Assembly: GCA_964023205.1 (NCBI GenBank)
Contig: OZ026833.1
Coordinates: 8,635,084 to 8,699,083 of the forward strand
Direction: 5' to 3'
Source of the DNA: Lutraria lutraria
Taxonomy: Eukaryota > Mollusca > Bivalvia > Venerida > Mactridae
Length of the DNA stretch: 64,000 bases
Shown: positions 1-11,800 of the stretch, in pieces
Numbering within the stretch: position 1 is the first letter of the stretch
Layout of the letters: each line of letters starts with the position of its first letter
Notes under the pieces: generated by a model
What the model saw: the letters and a program-made list of their open reading frames with translations, nothing else
Database searches by the model: none
What the model was told of the DNA's origin: nothing
Made by a program: the position numbers and the translations under genes

Positions 1-82
1 TGCAAAAACCTCTCAACAACCACAACAACAACAACAACATAATTTTGCTTTTCCCAAACGGTGTTGGTTTAGAGAGGTAGCG
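1..82. repeat. Truncated Tc1/mariner-like MITE (right part)
   Basis: The first bases match the internal and right part of the MITE that is complete at 28997-29172 and 57440-57616: a run of AACAACAACA, then ACATAATTTTGCT, GGTGTTG and a terminal AGAGAGGTAG. The left half lies before the window. Family assignment follows from the complete copies. Confidence 0.6.
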
Positions 83-1876
83 AAGTATCTCATTATAACG
101 ATTTTCAGGCCGACTTTCTTTGAGGAATCATTGTTTAAATTTGACTGTAAATGATTTCAGCTTAAGTTTAAAGTTATTTTTCTTCTGTATATAAGGTAGT
201 GATACTTTTTATGTTTTATTGTATTGTTTATGGTATCAAGTTATTTGCGTCTTTGGAATGTTTCTTTATAATGACATATAATGTCTTTATTTTAAGAACA
301 CTGTACATAATTTGAATAGGTAAGATAATAAAACCGTCATGCTCGCGTCCTCGGAACAACTTACATAATTCCCTTAACGTCAAAACAACTAAGTCTTTAT
401 AATGTAAACAAAGTGTTGGTTAAGATAACTTGACCGACCTTTTAAAAAATCTCCGGACCCGAAAATGCTGTTTGCGAATTTGACAAAAACAAATTTTTCG
501 TTCTTGATCCTAGCTGTTCGTTTTCAGCACCAACGTATCAACTAAAATTTTCCTCCATTCTACTTTCCCACTATGGAGAATATTGGACGCGTAGCAACAA
601 AACAACGTTCTTTAAGGGTGGTCTTAACAGATGCATTGTTTTATGTTTATTGATTATAGTTTTAGTGAGATCAATAATGTTGTCTTTATTAATAATAACA
701 AATCATGTTCTGACATTTTGCAACTATATTCACAATAAAAACATTGATACATCGCGTGTCTAGAATGATAAAACCACTGATGTAGGTCTGGTATGAAAAT
801 AATTATATCTAATTTATACACACAGCCAGATGTTTTGAACGGTAGAATGTGTGCATTTGTGCATAAATATTAAATATTTTTATTCACGTTTTTTGAAGAT
901 TATCTATATACTGTTAATAGCGAAAATCGGGAATGAAGTTATGCCTATGCCAGCTCTAGAAATCGAGGCATTTTGTTCATTGTAAGAAATCTAGGAGTCA
1001 AAATAAGAGATAATTTTGAAGAAAGCAATAACGTGCTGACTTTATGTATTAAGTCTAAACCAATACGTTGAGTGAACCTATTTTGGGCATGGGCCTTAAA
1101 GCTTATATTTGAATATTGGACTTTACATTCCAAACTAGCTTATGCCGGTTTTTGGCAAATACAGCCCCCACTTTTACGCGCTTTTAAGGAACAAGAACAT
1201 TATTAAATTGTAACATTTAGTTATTTCTTTAAAAATTGTAAGTCCCATGTTTCTATCTTTACTTGATTTCTGGAAAAATGCAAAGAAAAACTGCCTTTGC
1301 CATGGCAAAAGGCGTAACATTGCCTTGCCATGGCCGCCATGGCCTTGCCATGGCAAGTTTTGTTAATACCTAAAGAAACACTATGTAAGTGTGTGTAGGT
1401 GTCATTACTAACAAAAAACTTTACGGTTTTGATCAATAAAATTTGCCATGGCAAAATATTGCCAATGCACTCTTGAAATTTTACATTTAGTAAGATTAAC
1501 ATTGCGAAAATTAATTTCTGTACGAGATAAGTCAGGTGCGAGTCGGCTAAGACAAGGGCTCGCATTTATGAGGCATCATATTTTTTCTCATACTCAGTCA
1601 AAATTTGCTAAGCTAGGAAAAGATCTAATCATAAGATGGGTTATATTTCAGAATGCACAAGTAAAGAAATATTCTAACAAAGAGAATTTTTAATTTAAAA
1701 AAAAAATATTAAGATGTCGTCACTACGGGACTCTGGGGTTTACATTTCTGTAAAAATAGAACCGAAATAACACACGCTCACTCACACATGTATTTGAATT
1801 CTTACAATTGTTCCTTGTTTTATATTTCTAGACAAACAATACTAAGGCATAATTCAGTGCTCTGATCACATTTTTA
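83..1876. other. No gene recognised
   Basis: AT-rich sequence with many stops in all frames. The only local structure is a cluster of CCATGG palindromes at 1298-1450 (five copies, four of them within 1298-1356), which looks like a small inverted-repeat remnant. No exon with recognisable domain homology was seen. Confidence 0.5.
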
Positions 1877-2215
1877 AACAAGAGGGCCATGATGGCCCTG
1901 TATCGCTCACAAGAACAAATAGCTTGAGAGAAAACACCACGAGCCTATGTATAATCAAATGACCTTTGGACGGGGTTAATATTTACACCAGGTCCAAAAT
2001 ATCTAAGTTTTAGGCCTTTCGGTTTCTGGCCAGACGTTTTTTTGTAATTTTTCTATGTAAACATTATATAAAATAGAGTGAACCCGACCAGGGCCATGCA
2101 ATTTTGACACACGGGCCTTATTTTTAAGAACCATGACAGAGGATCACTAGAAAATACTACGTACAAAATATCTTAGGCTCTAGGCCATGCGGTTTAAGAC
2201 AACATTTATTAACAA
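1877..2215 (+). repeat. Degenerate composite repeat with AGGGCCA...TGGCCCT hairpin head
   Basis: Begins with AACAAGAGGGCCATGATGGC, the same hairpin head as the elements at 41898, 49193, 58115 and 61057, followed by ATCGCTCAC. The body is a different sequence that repeats itself loosely (AAAATATCTAAGTTTTAGGCC and a second similar block near 2167). The right end is uncertain. Confidence 0.5.
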
Positions 2216-2542
2216 TATTATAAACACGTTTCAAAAATAAACAACCTTTATGTGGCAGGTATATGGCGACGTAATTTAATTTATACACTGCTAATTTTAT
2301 CGCTATCAATCACAGTGAAATAATTATAATGTATTTTTTTTTTTTTTAAATATATCTAAAATATCATTACGTGTAATTTACTAAATACGCTCTCATAAAC
2401 ATTTGTATGAAATACACTCAGGTGTGCCTGAGGTTATCCCCTAAAGTTGAAGATGGAAAGCTTGCCGAATGACCCACACTTTTGGTGGGACGTTTTCTCC
2501 CTGTGATAGAAAAAACATAAATAAAAAACTCAATAACGTTTC

Positions 2543-2908
2543 TTAAAGCCCCGTTAGCGTTTTAGATACTAAAATTATAGTAGGTCTTATTTTATATAGA
2601 AAGACGTCTTTATCGGTGAAACTGACGTTTACTTGCATTAAAAGCATTCCGAATTTTTATTTTTTATTCACGAAGTACAAATGTATATTATAGAAATGTA
2701 GCCCAGTATTTTTTCAATGACATTACAAAAATAAGAAAAAAACATCAGTAAACGGTTCTGAATACATTTTTACGAGATCAGTCTAAAGAAAGGCATTATG
2801 TATGTTTTGTTTTAGAGAAAATAATATACATACATATCTAATTTATATTTTACTATCATTTTATATATTTTCCTGTATACAGCTATTCCATTTAATGGTC
2901 ATTTAAAA
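2543..2908 (+). mobile_element. MITE, TTAAAG(C/T)CCC family
   Basis: Left end TTAAAGCCCCGTTAGCGTTT and an imperfect inverted right end near AATGGTCATTTAAA. The interior (AAAGACGTCTTTATCGGTGAA, TTACTTGCATTAAAA) matches copies at 23847-24215 and 32816-33181. Non-autonomous, no coding capacity. The right boundary is approximate. Confidence 0.5.
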
Positions 2909-3662
2909 CATATTTTACTGTAGTCTTAATTATACATGAAATATCATTGAATATTACTAAACAAAAAATGTCTTTAAGGTGGAACCAAACGATTGAAATT
3001 ACGTCGTTTTCGACGTCAAAAATGGTCATTTTACGGTATTTATTGTGCCTCTCTGAAAATACCTATCGCTCTATCAATTTATGTAGATATTTAATGAAAT
3101 GTAATTCAGTAGCGGAGAATAAATTTACCTACGCGTAGGTATAAATTTGATGTTCATGATTTAATTATAATTACAAGTGAAACGAGTTTAGATGCGAAGT
3201 TTAGTGTATTATTCTTCTCACTTCCAAACTTAAATTATTTTTATTAAAAATCTTCCCGAGAGATTGTTTTTATTTTTGTTTAGAATAAAGATTGATGTGT
3301 CATCTGTTGTTCTCGTAAATTTTAAGCGACAGTTTTACAATCACTTTGATCAGCATTAGAATGTTTATTCCGCTTTGAATACCGTTTTTTTTATGAGCCG
3401 CCTACTTTTCATGAGGTGCACATTATGTGTGCCCGTATCAAAGGAACTTAGATCTAATGCTAAATATAATACCGTTACCTTTTGTTTGAATATTTTTATA
3501 TACAGGGTGTTGTCAACAACAATATTTCACAATTAAGACGTAATAAATTGAATAATTTAGAAATGAAATTATTTTGTCAGGACAATTAAGCGACAATTAA
3601 TGATTGTTTTATTGAGGAAGCATGTTAAAATGAAATGTAATGATTGTCAAGAAATAACATTA

Positions 3663-3717
3663 ATGAACATAATTAATGCTTTTTTTATTATGTTGCTAAT
3701 ATTTACATTTGTTAAGA
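3663..3717 (+). CDS. Candidate signal-peptide first exon of gene 1
   Basis: An ATG opens an 18-codon stretch reading MNIINAFFIMLLIFTFVK, a hydrophobic signal-peptide-like segment, followed by an A|GTAAAC donor in phase 1. That phase matches the phase-1 acceptor at 8632, and joining the two gives a signal peptide running straight into PIHGGWSKW of the first visible TSP1 repeat. Phase-1 introns just after signal peptides are common in secreted modular proteins. Against it: the donor is weak at +6, no promoter is evident, and short hydrophobic frames occur by chance in AT-rich DNA. The true first exon may lie elsewhere or outside the window. Confidence 0.25.
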
Positions 3718-3770
3718 GTAAACATGTTGCAAGTTCACTTCGAAAGTATGACACCAAATTTCGTGTCGAA

Positions 3771-3985
3771 TGCCTCTCTGCGTGTAGGGATTATGGTTGA
3801 GGACAAACAATCACTAATTCTTCGTCTCTATGAGTTCGACTCCAAGCCGGAAGCGAAATTCACGTGTGAATAAGCTGGCCACTTACCAGGTCGATTGTTC
3901 TAGCTACGTGTATGCCTAAGATATTCATCAACATTAAAAGCTGGGCTTAATGTCGCTTAATAACCCAGACTGTTTCATGATGCGA
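3771..3985 (+). mobile_element. Degenerate tRNA-derived SINE
   Basis: Starts GCCTCTCTGCGTGTAGGGAT, has a B-box-like GAGTTCGACTCC near 3831, then ACGTGTGAATAAGCTGGCC and ATTAAAAGCTGGGCTTAATG near the end. This is the layout of the SINE type also seen at 44440-44690. It is old and diverged. Confidence 0.5.
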
Positions 3986-5513
3986 CTTAAAAAGTAGTAT
4001 TTGTTTGTATTCAAAGGCGGTATTTTTTGCACTATTATATTTAATGATTAATTTAGTAAAATACAAAAATGTAGTGAATGAGTGAAAATTAATGAACGAG
4101 TATCGTAAGATTTTTGAAGTCTCGGGATATTTTTACACGGCAATATACTTTATACTAAATCGAACAATAAATGCTTTATCATGATGACGTAATTTTTAAT
4201 GTCTAAATCGTGAAAAATTTTCATCGTTGTGTTAAACAAATTATGATTGTTATATATAAAATTGCTTTATTCATTAAGTAAACAAAATTAATTGATAAAT
4301 ATATCGCTTAATTATTACAATGCATCAACTCATTAATTGCTTTTCTTTTCAGACTTTTTGCATTTAATATATTTACCACTAAACGGTCATATCGATACTT
4401 AAATTCTTTCTTTGCGTATCCGCCATTTTAACACTCATGTGATCAATCGTAACTACTCGGGCATTTCCGTAACCGAAAAATACTTTTCTTTAGACAAACG
4501 CCGAGGAATTCCGATCCATCCATTTGAAGGTCACTGAAGCATAGCGTGATGTAATAACTGGAGCTAGAATTTTAGTATCTATGTGTGGTTCATAATTCGA
4601 ATTAGCATAATTAATAAATTGATTAATATTCTGTATTATACATCATACCAGTGTTTATCTATAGAACTTATCATTTTCTTTCTTTGTAGACTTTATTAAT
4701 CATTTTCATGTCCAAACTGATCCAAATTGAATTCATGTCTTACCAAACAATCCGACATGTCAGTTGGTGTTTTCGGAATGGAGTTCGCAACTCTTTTCTT
4801 TGAAAATGAACTAAAATCCCTGAAAGTCGTGGAAAACATTTCACTTCAACATAACTAAATTTAAAAAAGAAAAAAAAAACATTCGAATTATGCGGCAATT
4901 TTTTTCCTCAAAAAGAAATGATGACGCAGAATTTACGGAAAACATTTTTACGCGTATATAAAATAAAACGAATATGTTCCAACAGTTTACAGTCTGTGTC
5001 ATTTCAACTAACTAAGTGTTTTGACAATACGATATGACAGCCCCATGTGTTTTAGTTGACAAAAAAAATCATGTAAAAGAAATGTTGATGATATCTTTTT
5101 GGTGACATTTTAAACAAGACTTTAAATACGGTAATTTATCTTTGTCTGTAAAAAGGGTTATGAATATCCAGTGTTACGAAATGTACTCTAATGCTTCAAA
5201 GAAAATTACTTTTTGCCTGTCCTATAAATAGCCATTTAGCAATAAGGCGTAGAAGGAAGTGAATATTTTGAACATATCGACGCCATACAACGGTTATTGT
5301 AAATTTTATGATGAAAATATCTTGTTTTATGTACGTATGATTCGACAAATGTTGTTAAGGAAATGTTAATTTCATATCAAGAACCGCTATTTAATAAAAA
5401 AATGTCTTTACCTGTCAAAATTAATATTTGCAATTACACAAGTCAGCATTATTATCAGAAGCGTCTTAAGCTGTCTTCAGTCCGATAACATTATAGTGAC
5501 AATCAGCAGGTAG
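3986..5513. other. No gene recognised
   Basis: AT-rich non-coding sequence. I see no exon, tRNA or clear repeat family here. Confidence 0.5.
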
Positions 5514-5650
5514 TGCCAGCCTTGTCCTAAATAATGACAAACTTGTCCTAAATAATGACAAACTTGTCCTAAATAATGACAAACTTGTCCTAAATAATGC
5601 CAGCCTTGTCCTAAATAATGACAAACTTGTCCTAAATAATGACAAACTTG
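5514..5650. repeat. 21-bp minisatellite
   Basis: About six copies of a 21-bp unit, CTTGTCCTAAATAATGACAAA, spaced exactly 21 bp (5521, 5542, 5563, 5584 and on), with some units reading GCCAGC in place of GACAAA. Because 21 is a multiple of three, the complement reads as repeating SLSLFRT; this is not a gene. Confidence 0.9.
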
Positions 5651-5724
5651 CCAACATTGTCTTGACTAATGCCACTCTCGTCCTGAGTAATTACAGTTTT
5701 GTCCTGATTAGTTCTAATTCTGTC

Positions 5725-6426
5725 CTGAAACATGCCAATCTCGTCCTGAACTTTTATACTGAAACATGCCAATCTTGTCCTGAACTTTTATACTGAAACA
5801 TGCCAATCTTGTCCTGAACTTTTATACTGAAACATGCCAATCTTGTCCTGAACTTTTATACTGAAACATGCCAATCTTGTCCGGAACTTTTATACTGAAA
5901 CATGCCAATCTTGTCCTGAACTTTTATACTGAAACATGCCAATCTTGTCCTGAACTTTTATACTGAAACATGCCAATCTTGTCCGGAATTTTTATACTGA
6001 AACATGCCAATCTTGTCCTGAACTTTTATACTGAAACATGCCAATCTTGTCCTGAACTTTTATACTGAAACATGCCAATCTCGTCCTGAACTTTTATACT
6101 GAAATATGCCAATCTCGTCCTGAACTTTTATACTGAAACATGCCAATCTCGTCCTGAACTTTTATACTGAAACATGCCAATCTTGTCCTGAACTTTTATA
6201 CTGAAACATGCCAATCTCGTCCTGAACTTTTATACTGAAACATGCCAATCTTGTCCTGAACTTTTATACTGAAACATGCCAATTTCGTCCTGAACTTTTA
6301 TACTGAAACATGCCAATCTCGTCCTGAACTTTTATACTGAAACATGCCAATCTTGTCCTGAACTTTTATATTGAAACATGCCAATCTCGTCCTGAACTTT
6401 TATACTGAAACATGCCAATTTTGTCC
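5725..6426. repeat. 34-bp minisatellite, about 20 copies
   Basis: Unit TGAAACATGCCAATCTTGTC followed by CTGAACTTTTATAC, spaced 34 bp (for example 5761 and 5795). Copies differ mainly at CTTGTCC versus CTCGTCC and a few CTGAA/CGGAA changes. It grades on the left through diverged GTCCTGA units (5650-5725) and on the right through TTGTCCTAA units to about 6520, so it and the 21-bp array form one block. Confidence 0.95.
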
Positions 6427-6535
6427 TTAATATTGCAAATATTGTCCTGAATAGTGCTTCACTTGTCCTAAATAGGACCTTTCTTACATCATTAATATTG
6501 TCCTAAACAATACTTTTCTTGTTCTGGCTGATCTC

Positions 6536-6890
6536 TTATATCGTGTAAGGTCGAAGGCGAAGACACGATGTATGAGCAATTTATCGTGTGTTCGTGTCGT
6601 CGTGCTTCGACTTTTGTGGGCGAACACACGAAGATATGAAATGGCAGAAATCAGTCACCATATACATCGCTTTTGTATAATCGTATGGGTAAAATGGATT
6701 AGCCAAATACAGCCAAAACTGTGAACGAAGGCCACTCGTGGAAAAGACATAATGTGACCTTTATTGATAGGTGACCTTTATTCGGGGGTCGTTTTATTCT
6801 TAATAACCAATGCCAGTATTTAAAAGAATGTCCTTTACTCACAGGGTTGCCTTTTTTCGGAGGCAGCCACTTACATATCTTTGACTGCAC
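6536..6890. repeat. Two dispersed repeat fragments
   Basis: 6536-6645 carries alternating CGTGT/ACACG blocks (CGAAGACACGA, GTTCGTGTCGTCGTGC, GAACACACGAAG). 6699-6890 contains GTGACCTTTATTGATAGGTG and GAAGGCCAC, related to the elements at 28815, 47335 and 56525. No coding content. Confidence 0.5.
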
Positions 6891-7484
6891 GTGTTATTGC
6901 AATATAATGAATTATTTGATTTTCCTGCGTGTTAATATATTAGGCAATATTACCAATTGTGTTCATACCAAATATGTATAATCTTATTGTGCTAAACCAT
7001 GCGTAAAATTATTCAAAATTTGGGTTATCTTTTCGATTTGGATGATTATGAATTAAAATTATATTTAGTTAGTTCAAACCACGATCAAAGCACATCCAGT
7101 GCGCTGATGACTTGTATGAAGATATAGTTGCTGTAATGTCTCATGAATAAAACATTATAAAATACAAAATAACTGAATATGATTTATTACGACAATGTTA
7201 GTGTAGCGAAATACTTTTTCATAAATTCGGTAAACAATTCCCCATGTGTAGCAAAAAACGTAAAGAAATGATGCATTTGTTACAATCCGCAACGTCTAGT
7301 TAAATATACCTAATTGTTTATGACATCAATATATCTTGTTAAAATGCATTTTTTCTGCCTCAAACAATGACAGAAAGTATACATAAAAAAGAAATATATG
7401 TATATGATTAGTTATATAAATTTAGTCATGTTGATTAATGATGTGCGTACACACGCAATTATGACATGTAGAAATTCTGTATGT

Positions 7485-7867
7485 TTAAAGCCCCATTAGC
7501 TTTTTGCTATAAATAATATGAAAAAAAAAAACAATTGCTGATACTATCCCAAGATAAATATTACCGACGAAACAAGCCCTTTTTCTTCGAAAACACTCAT
7601 TTCGCTGTGAATTTTGCTTTTGTAAACTTGAAATAGATAGAGCGCGTGATGTCACTTCATGCCGTGTGCATTATATGACTGTGGAAAACACAGCTGTTCT
7701 ATAAATAGTATTTTTTTCAATGATATTGAAAAAAATACGATAGTGGTTTTGGAAACATTTTTTCCTGCTATAAAGTATGCACGGGAGGACAACACACCGG
7801 ATTCCTCTGTTACAGAACAAACAAAAACTATTACGACCGATAAATTTATATGATAATGGGACTTTAA
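7485..7867. mobile_element. MITE, TTAAAG(C/T)CCC family, complete ends
   Basis: Left end TTAAAGCCCCATTAGCTTTT; right end ATAATGGGACTTTAA is its inverted counterpart. It is about 380 bp with no open frame of its own. TTAA at both edges could be the target duplication or part of the inverted repeat. The interior differs from the 2543 and 23847 copies, so only the ends are shared. Confidence 0.7.
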
Positions 7868-7978
7868 TAGCGGCGGTATAATCACCATGAGTATACTTAT
7901 CATAAAAACAAGGAAAGAACAAACTGGCTTACATGTGACCAAATGATTTACATTGTATTATCTTCGACAAATATCTAG

Positions 7979-8257
7979 GCCCGTCCGGTTAGCACGGTGG
8001 TTAGAGCGCTTGTCTACTGATCAAGAGGTTGCGAGTTCGAACCGCGGGCGAGGCTCACATTGTCCGTGACAAATTTGTTTGAAGATGTTACATGCTATGT
8101 TGAATTGTCATCCACCTCTAAATTGTAGGGGGTAGTTTGGCAGTAGCTTGCAGTTAAGGCCTAAATGAAGTCTTGGGAGCTGGTCCTGATAACTGCCTGC
8201 CATGATATAATTGAAATAATGTTGGAATTGGCTTTAAATCCGATGAAATAAATAAAG
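7979..8257 (+). mobile_element. tRNA-derived SINE, well preserved
   Basis: The head has a pol III A box (GGTTAGCACGGTGGTTAGAG) and B box (GAGTTCGAACC) spaced as in a tRNA. The body carries GTCTTGGGAGCTGGTCCTGA, and the 3' end is an AAATAAATAAA tail. The tRNA-like part does not end in a folded acceptor stem and runs on into the body, so it is a SINE and not a tRNA gene. Confidence 0.8.
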
Positions 8258-8439
8258 TAACAGCCGCTGTATAATGTCTCTAATTCCTCGTCTGAGATGA
8301 TATAAAAAGAAAAATGATTTAATTTATAACAAATGTTTAACTGATTCAAAACAATGACTCGTATAAATCGCGGATAAATTATACAAAATATGGACTTTTC
8401 ATTCATGGCAATTTAAATTGCTGTCAGAGTTTTCTTTCA

Positions 8440-8518
8440 TGAAAACACGACTTATTACATAAAGAGACATGGTCGGTAGCGGAGCTCGAACCCACGACCC
8501 TCTGTCAGTGAAAGGTTA
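8440..8518 (-). mobile_element. SINE fragment, minus strand
   Basis: CATAAAGAGACATGGTCGGT through GAGCTCGAACCCACGACC matches the fuller minus-strand SINE copies at 38481-38686 and 48405-48606, including the complement of the B box. Both ends are missing. Confidence 0.65.
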
Positions 8519-8631
8519 CAAATATATTTATAACAAATTGACAAACCTAATCTGATGCAACATCTTGTCAAAATATATATACGTCTTGTATCATTGAATG
8601 TGTATCATATCGTGTTGTATTCTTTTATTAG

Positions 8632-8814
8632 CTCCAATCCACGGCGGATGGTCGAAATGGTCTGACTGGAATATATGTTCAGCCAGCGAAGCGTGCAAGA
8701 TCGGGTTCCAGATGCGCTTCCGGTTATGCGACAGTCCTAAGCCGGCTTTCGGTGGCCAGAAATGTAAAGGATTACCAGCAATATCACGAATATGTCATTT
8801 TAGACCGTGCATTG
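8632..8814 (+). CDS. Gene 1 exon: TSP1 repeat 1
   Basis: Acceptor TTTTATTAG|CT, donor ATTG|GTAAAG, both phase 1. It encodes one TSP1 repeat ([20 protein letters not shown] and on to CHFRPC). The second Cys is followed by Lys instead of Gly (ACKIG), so it lacks a standard O-fucosylation motif. One-repeat, phase 1-1 exons are the common form for TSP1 domains. Confidence 0.85.
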
Positions 8815-11800
8815 GTAAAGTACTATTTATATTAGTTTTATGTTCGTAAGGTATGATCTCTAATTTGTTTTGTTTCTTTGCCTTATTTTAACAATTACAT
8901 GGACTCTCCTTTTTGAAATGGTCTATCGACACAGCCAATATATCTAGGCCATCAACCATTGTATCTGTGTGATCAACTATTTCATCTAGTTTACTAAGCA
9001 TAGCATCTTGTTTATCAACTACTGTATCCAGATCATCAATTATTTCACCCTTGGTCGCCGAACACTAAAAACGCGACAGACCAGTTGTCTTAGAATGCCA
9101 CAGAAAACATAAACGTCATACTGAGTACTAATAACGTACAGCCGGTACTAGACTTCCGCGTGAGCAAATATTATATTGTTTACAATAAGTGTCTATGTAT
9201 TGACTATTATTTAGACAGACATTTTAAAACAAACACCTAGTATTATAAATCATCATGTTGATGATTCTGAACTGTTTACTGATTATTATATGATATTAAT
9301 GAACCATTAAGTTTAGACTACAAACAACTCATCGTTTAAAATAGTCATGAACTGAAAGTTGACAGTCAGAATGAATAAGCACACGTAAGACATAGTGTTT
9401 GTGACATTTAATGTATTGACTAAGTGCCTCCCCGACATTTTAAAAGTTGGTCTGACCAGTCAGTACAGTATTCGATATAATCAATCCGTAACAGTGTTGT
9501 ATTGCCAATTAATTTGCCGACCAATTAATTATATACAACATTTTTGTAACCAATTCATTTGTGATCTTTTGATCACAGGACAACATTATTTTAACATATG
9601 AAGACACATTCAAGATATATACATACAATACAATCAGCCATAACGTTTAATTAAAACTGCCCACGTGTTTCCTTATTTGAATTTCAAGTTGTTTTTATCC
9701 CCCTCAACCAAAAAAAACAACATATTTCATCATACTGTCACATTTGACAGCTCATATTTTTTTGCTTTTGGTTAATATAAACATTTTTATGGCCATTGTA
9801 CAATGTATATTCATCGAATGTGTTTCTTACTGGTACGTTCAAAAATATGTGATACGTCATCAACGATGAATTTCATTTTAAATAGTACAATATAATGGTA
9901 CATAGGCTTTATTTAACCATTGCTATTCATTTCCCCTACTTTTTGACTCATCACTAATGTGTTTTATTGCTGATCTTTCTATAAGGTACTGTTCATGTTT
10001 TCCATGAACAAGGCCAAGTACCTAAATATATTATTTAAATCGATCTGTATTTTTTGGATTGCATAATAATCAAAATTACTATTAATATTATTTGTAACAA
10101 AGTTGAACACCTACTCACAATAAAAGTGTTCTGCAGCAAACAGTACATGCATGAAATCCGGAAATGAAACAAGGCTACTTTCATATATCGGAAAGTTCAG
10201 GTTTTTGTATTAAGAGACCGTTGTATTAAGAGGCCACGTTTTGGTATTTCCCTTGGGCGCTGAGATCGCTTAATACAAGATTGCCTGTAAATGTTCAGGC
10301 CTTCGTGTTACGTGATGAGATAGGACCATCACGCTCCATAGTGACGCAGAGTTTTAAGCGTATCATGTTTGGTACCTAAAACCATTCGAGACGAGTCGTA
10401 TCTAATATAATCTGATATATATAACAAAGTAAAAGCCTGTCTGTCTCATTTGATGGCTAGTGCTCAGGTTAAATCTTATTTGAAATACTTAAAGATCTGC
10501 GAATGAGGCCATCTAGTAAAGAGGGACAGGATCTTTATTTGGTGTGGATTCTATTCAGGTGATTATTCGGTATACCATAGCTACTAGCGGATTCAGGGGG
10601 TGGGAGGAGCACCCACGGCGCGGCCCTAAAATTTCCCCGACCATAGATAGACATGAAAACTCATTCAATGAAATAGCATTCAATTATTCAATTCTGAAGT
10701 GCTCTGATCTTTCCCTTTTTGTCTTATCATAATCTGCTTGATTACTGCAGTTATAGAATACGTGTACTTATCATGCACTGTTCCCCGCACCCCACTGCCT
10801 ACTTTCCATAAATAGCACACCCCCTTATCTGAAATCCTGGATCCACCTCTGATAGCAATAACTATAACTTTCGAAACGACCATTGTTCACATGTCAATCT
10901 TATACCATTCTAAGATAAAGCAATGGGACAAAAACATAACAATTTGTCATTGAAACATGTTAGACAATTAATCCTATATTCATTTTTAGATGCTGCACTT
11001 GGACAATGGACTCGATGGACAGCTTTTACTCCTTGTTCGGCTGCCTGTGGTGTTGGTACACACTCCAGGAGTCGAACTTGCGTCACCCTTGACGGACAAC
11101 CTAGTGCTTCGTGTGTAGGAAAATATGTAGATGTTCAGGACTGTTTGGTAAAAGAATGCACAGGTAAAGTATCTAGTAGTAGATTACCAAAGAACGAGCT
11201 TTAAAACCAATATTTTTGGCCATCCTTAAAAAATTTGGTTTGCGGTTGAAAGACCCCCAAACTTTACAATAGACAGACCGGTCAACATTTAATTCTATAG
11301 TGTATATTTTTATTGAAAATGAAGCACTGAAATATACAACGACAACAAAAAACCGAATGTTAAAGAGTTAATATATTGGTACATGCATATATTGAGGAAA
11401 GACTGGTACATGCGGTCGTACTAGTTTTATAAGATTAGTTTACATGTACACCGACTTTGGTTGTTACATCTTAAATGCAGGCCGAGTTACAGAGGCAGTG
11501 ACATAACTTTTGGATCGCCCCTCGTAGTAATATTGATGAACTCTCACTGTCATGTAAGCTGGAGAAAGTACAGTTTACGGTTACCATGCCAAAAAGGGTT
11601 GATAGTTTGCCAAACGTTTTATTATTCTGTATTTTCTAAACATATATTACGCACTTCGCAGGTTCTGTCACATCCCTCCCGCCCGAAAAAATGGTTGTTT
11701 TTCGGTTACTCGATCGACCCCCTTTTGGCATCAAGCCTGAGGTTTCTTACATCAAAATAAAAAAATGCGAGTAATGGTGGTACTAGTATTACGAAACCTG

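Noticed and set aside
3663..3800. Longer first exon ending at the 3780 donor
   Set aside because: The 3' part lies in a degenerate SINE that starts near 3771, so that donor is probably accidental.
5725..6426. CRISPR-like array
   Set aside because: Direct 34-bp tandem units without unique spacers in a eukaryotic genome; it is a minisatellite.
7979..8060. tRNA gene
   Set aside because: A and B boxes are present, but the acceptor arm does not close and the sequence continues into a SINE body with an AAATAAA tail.
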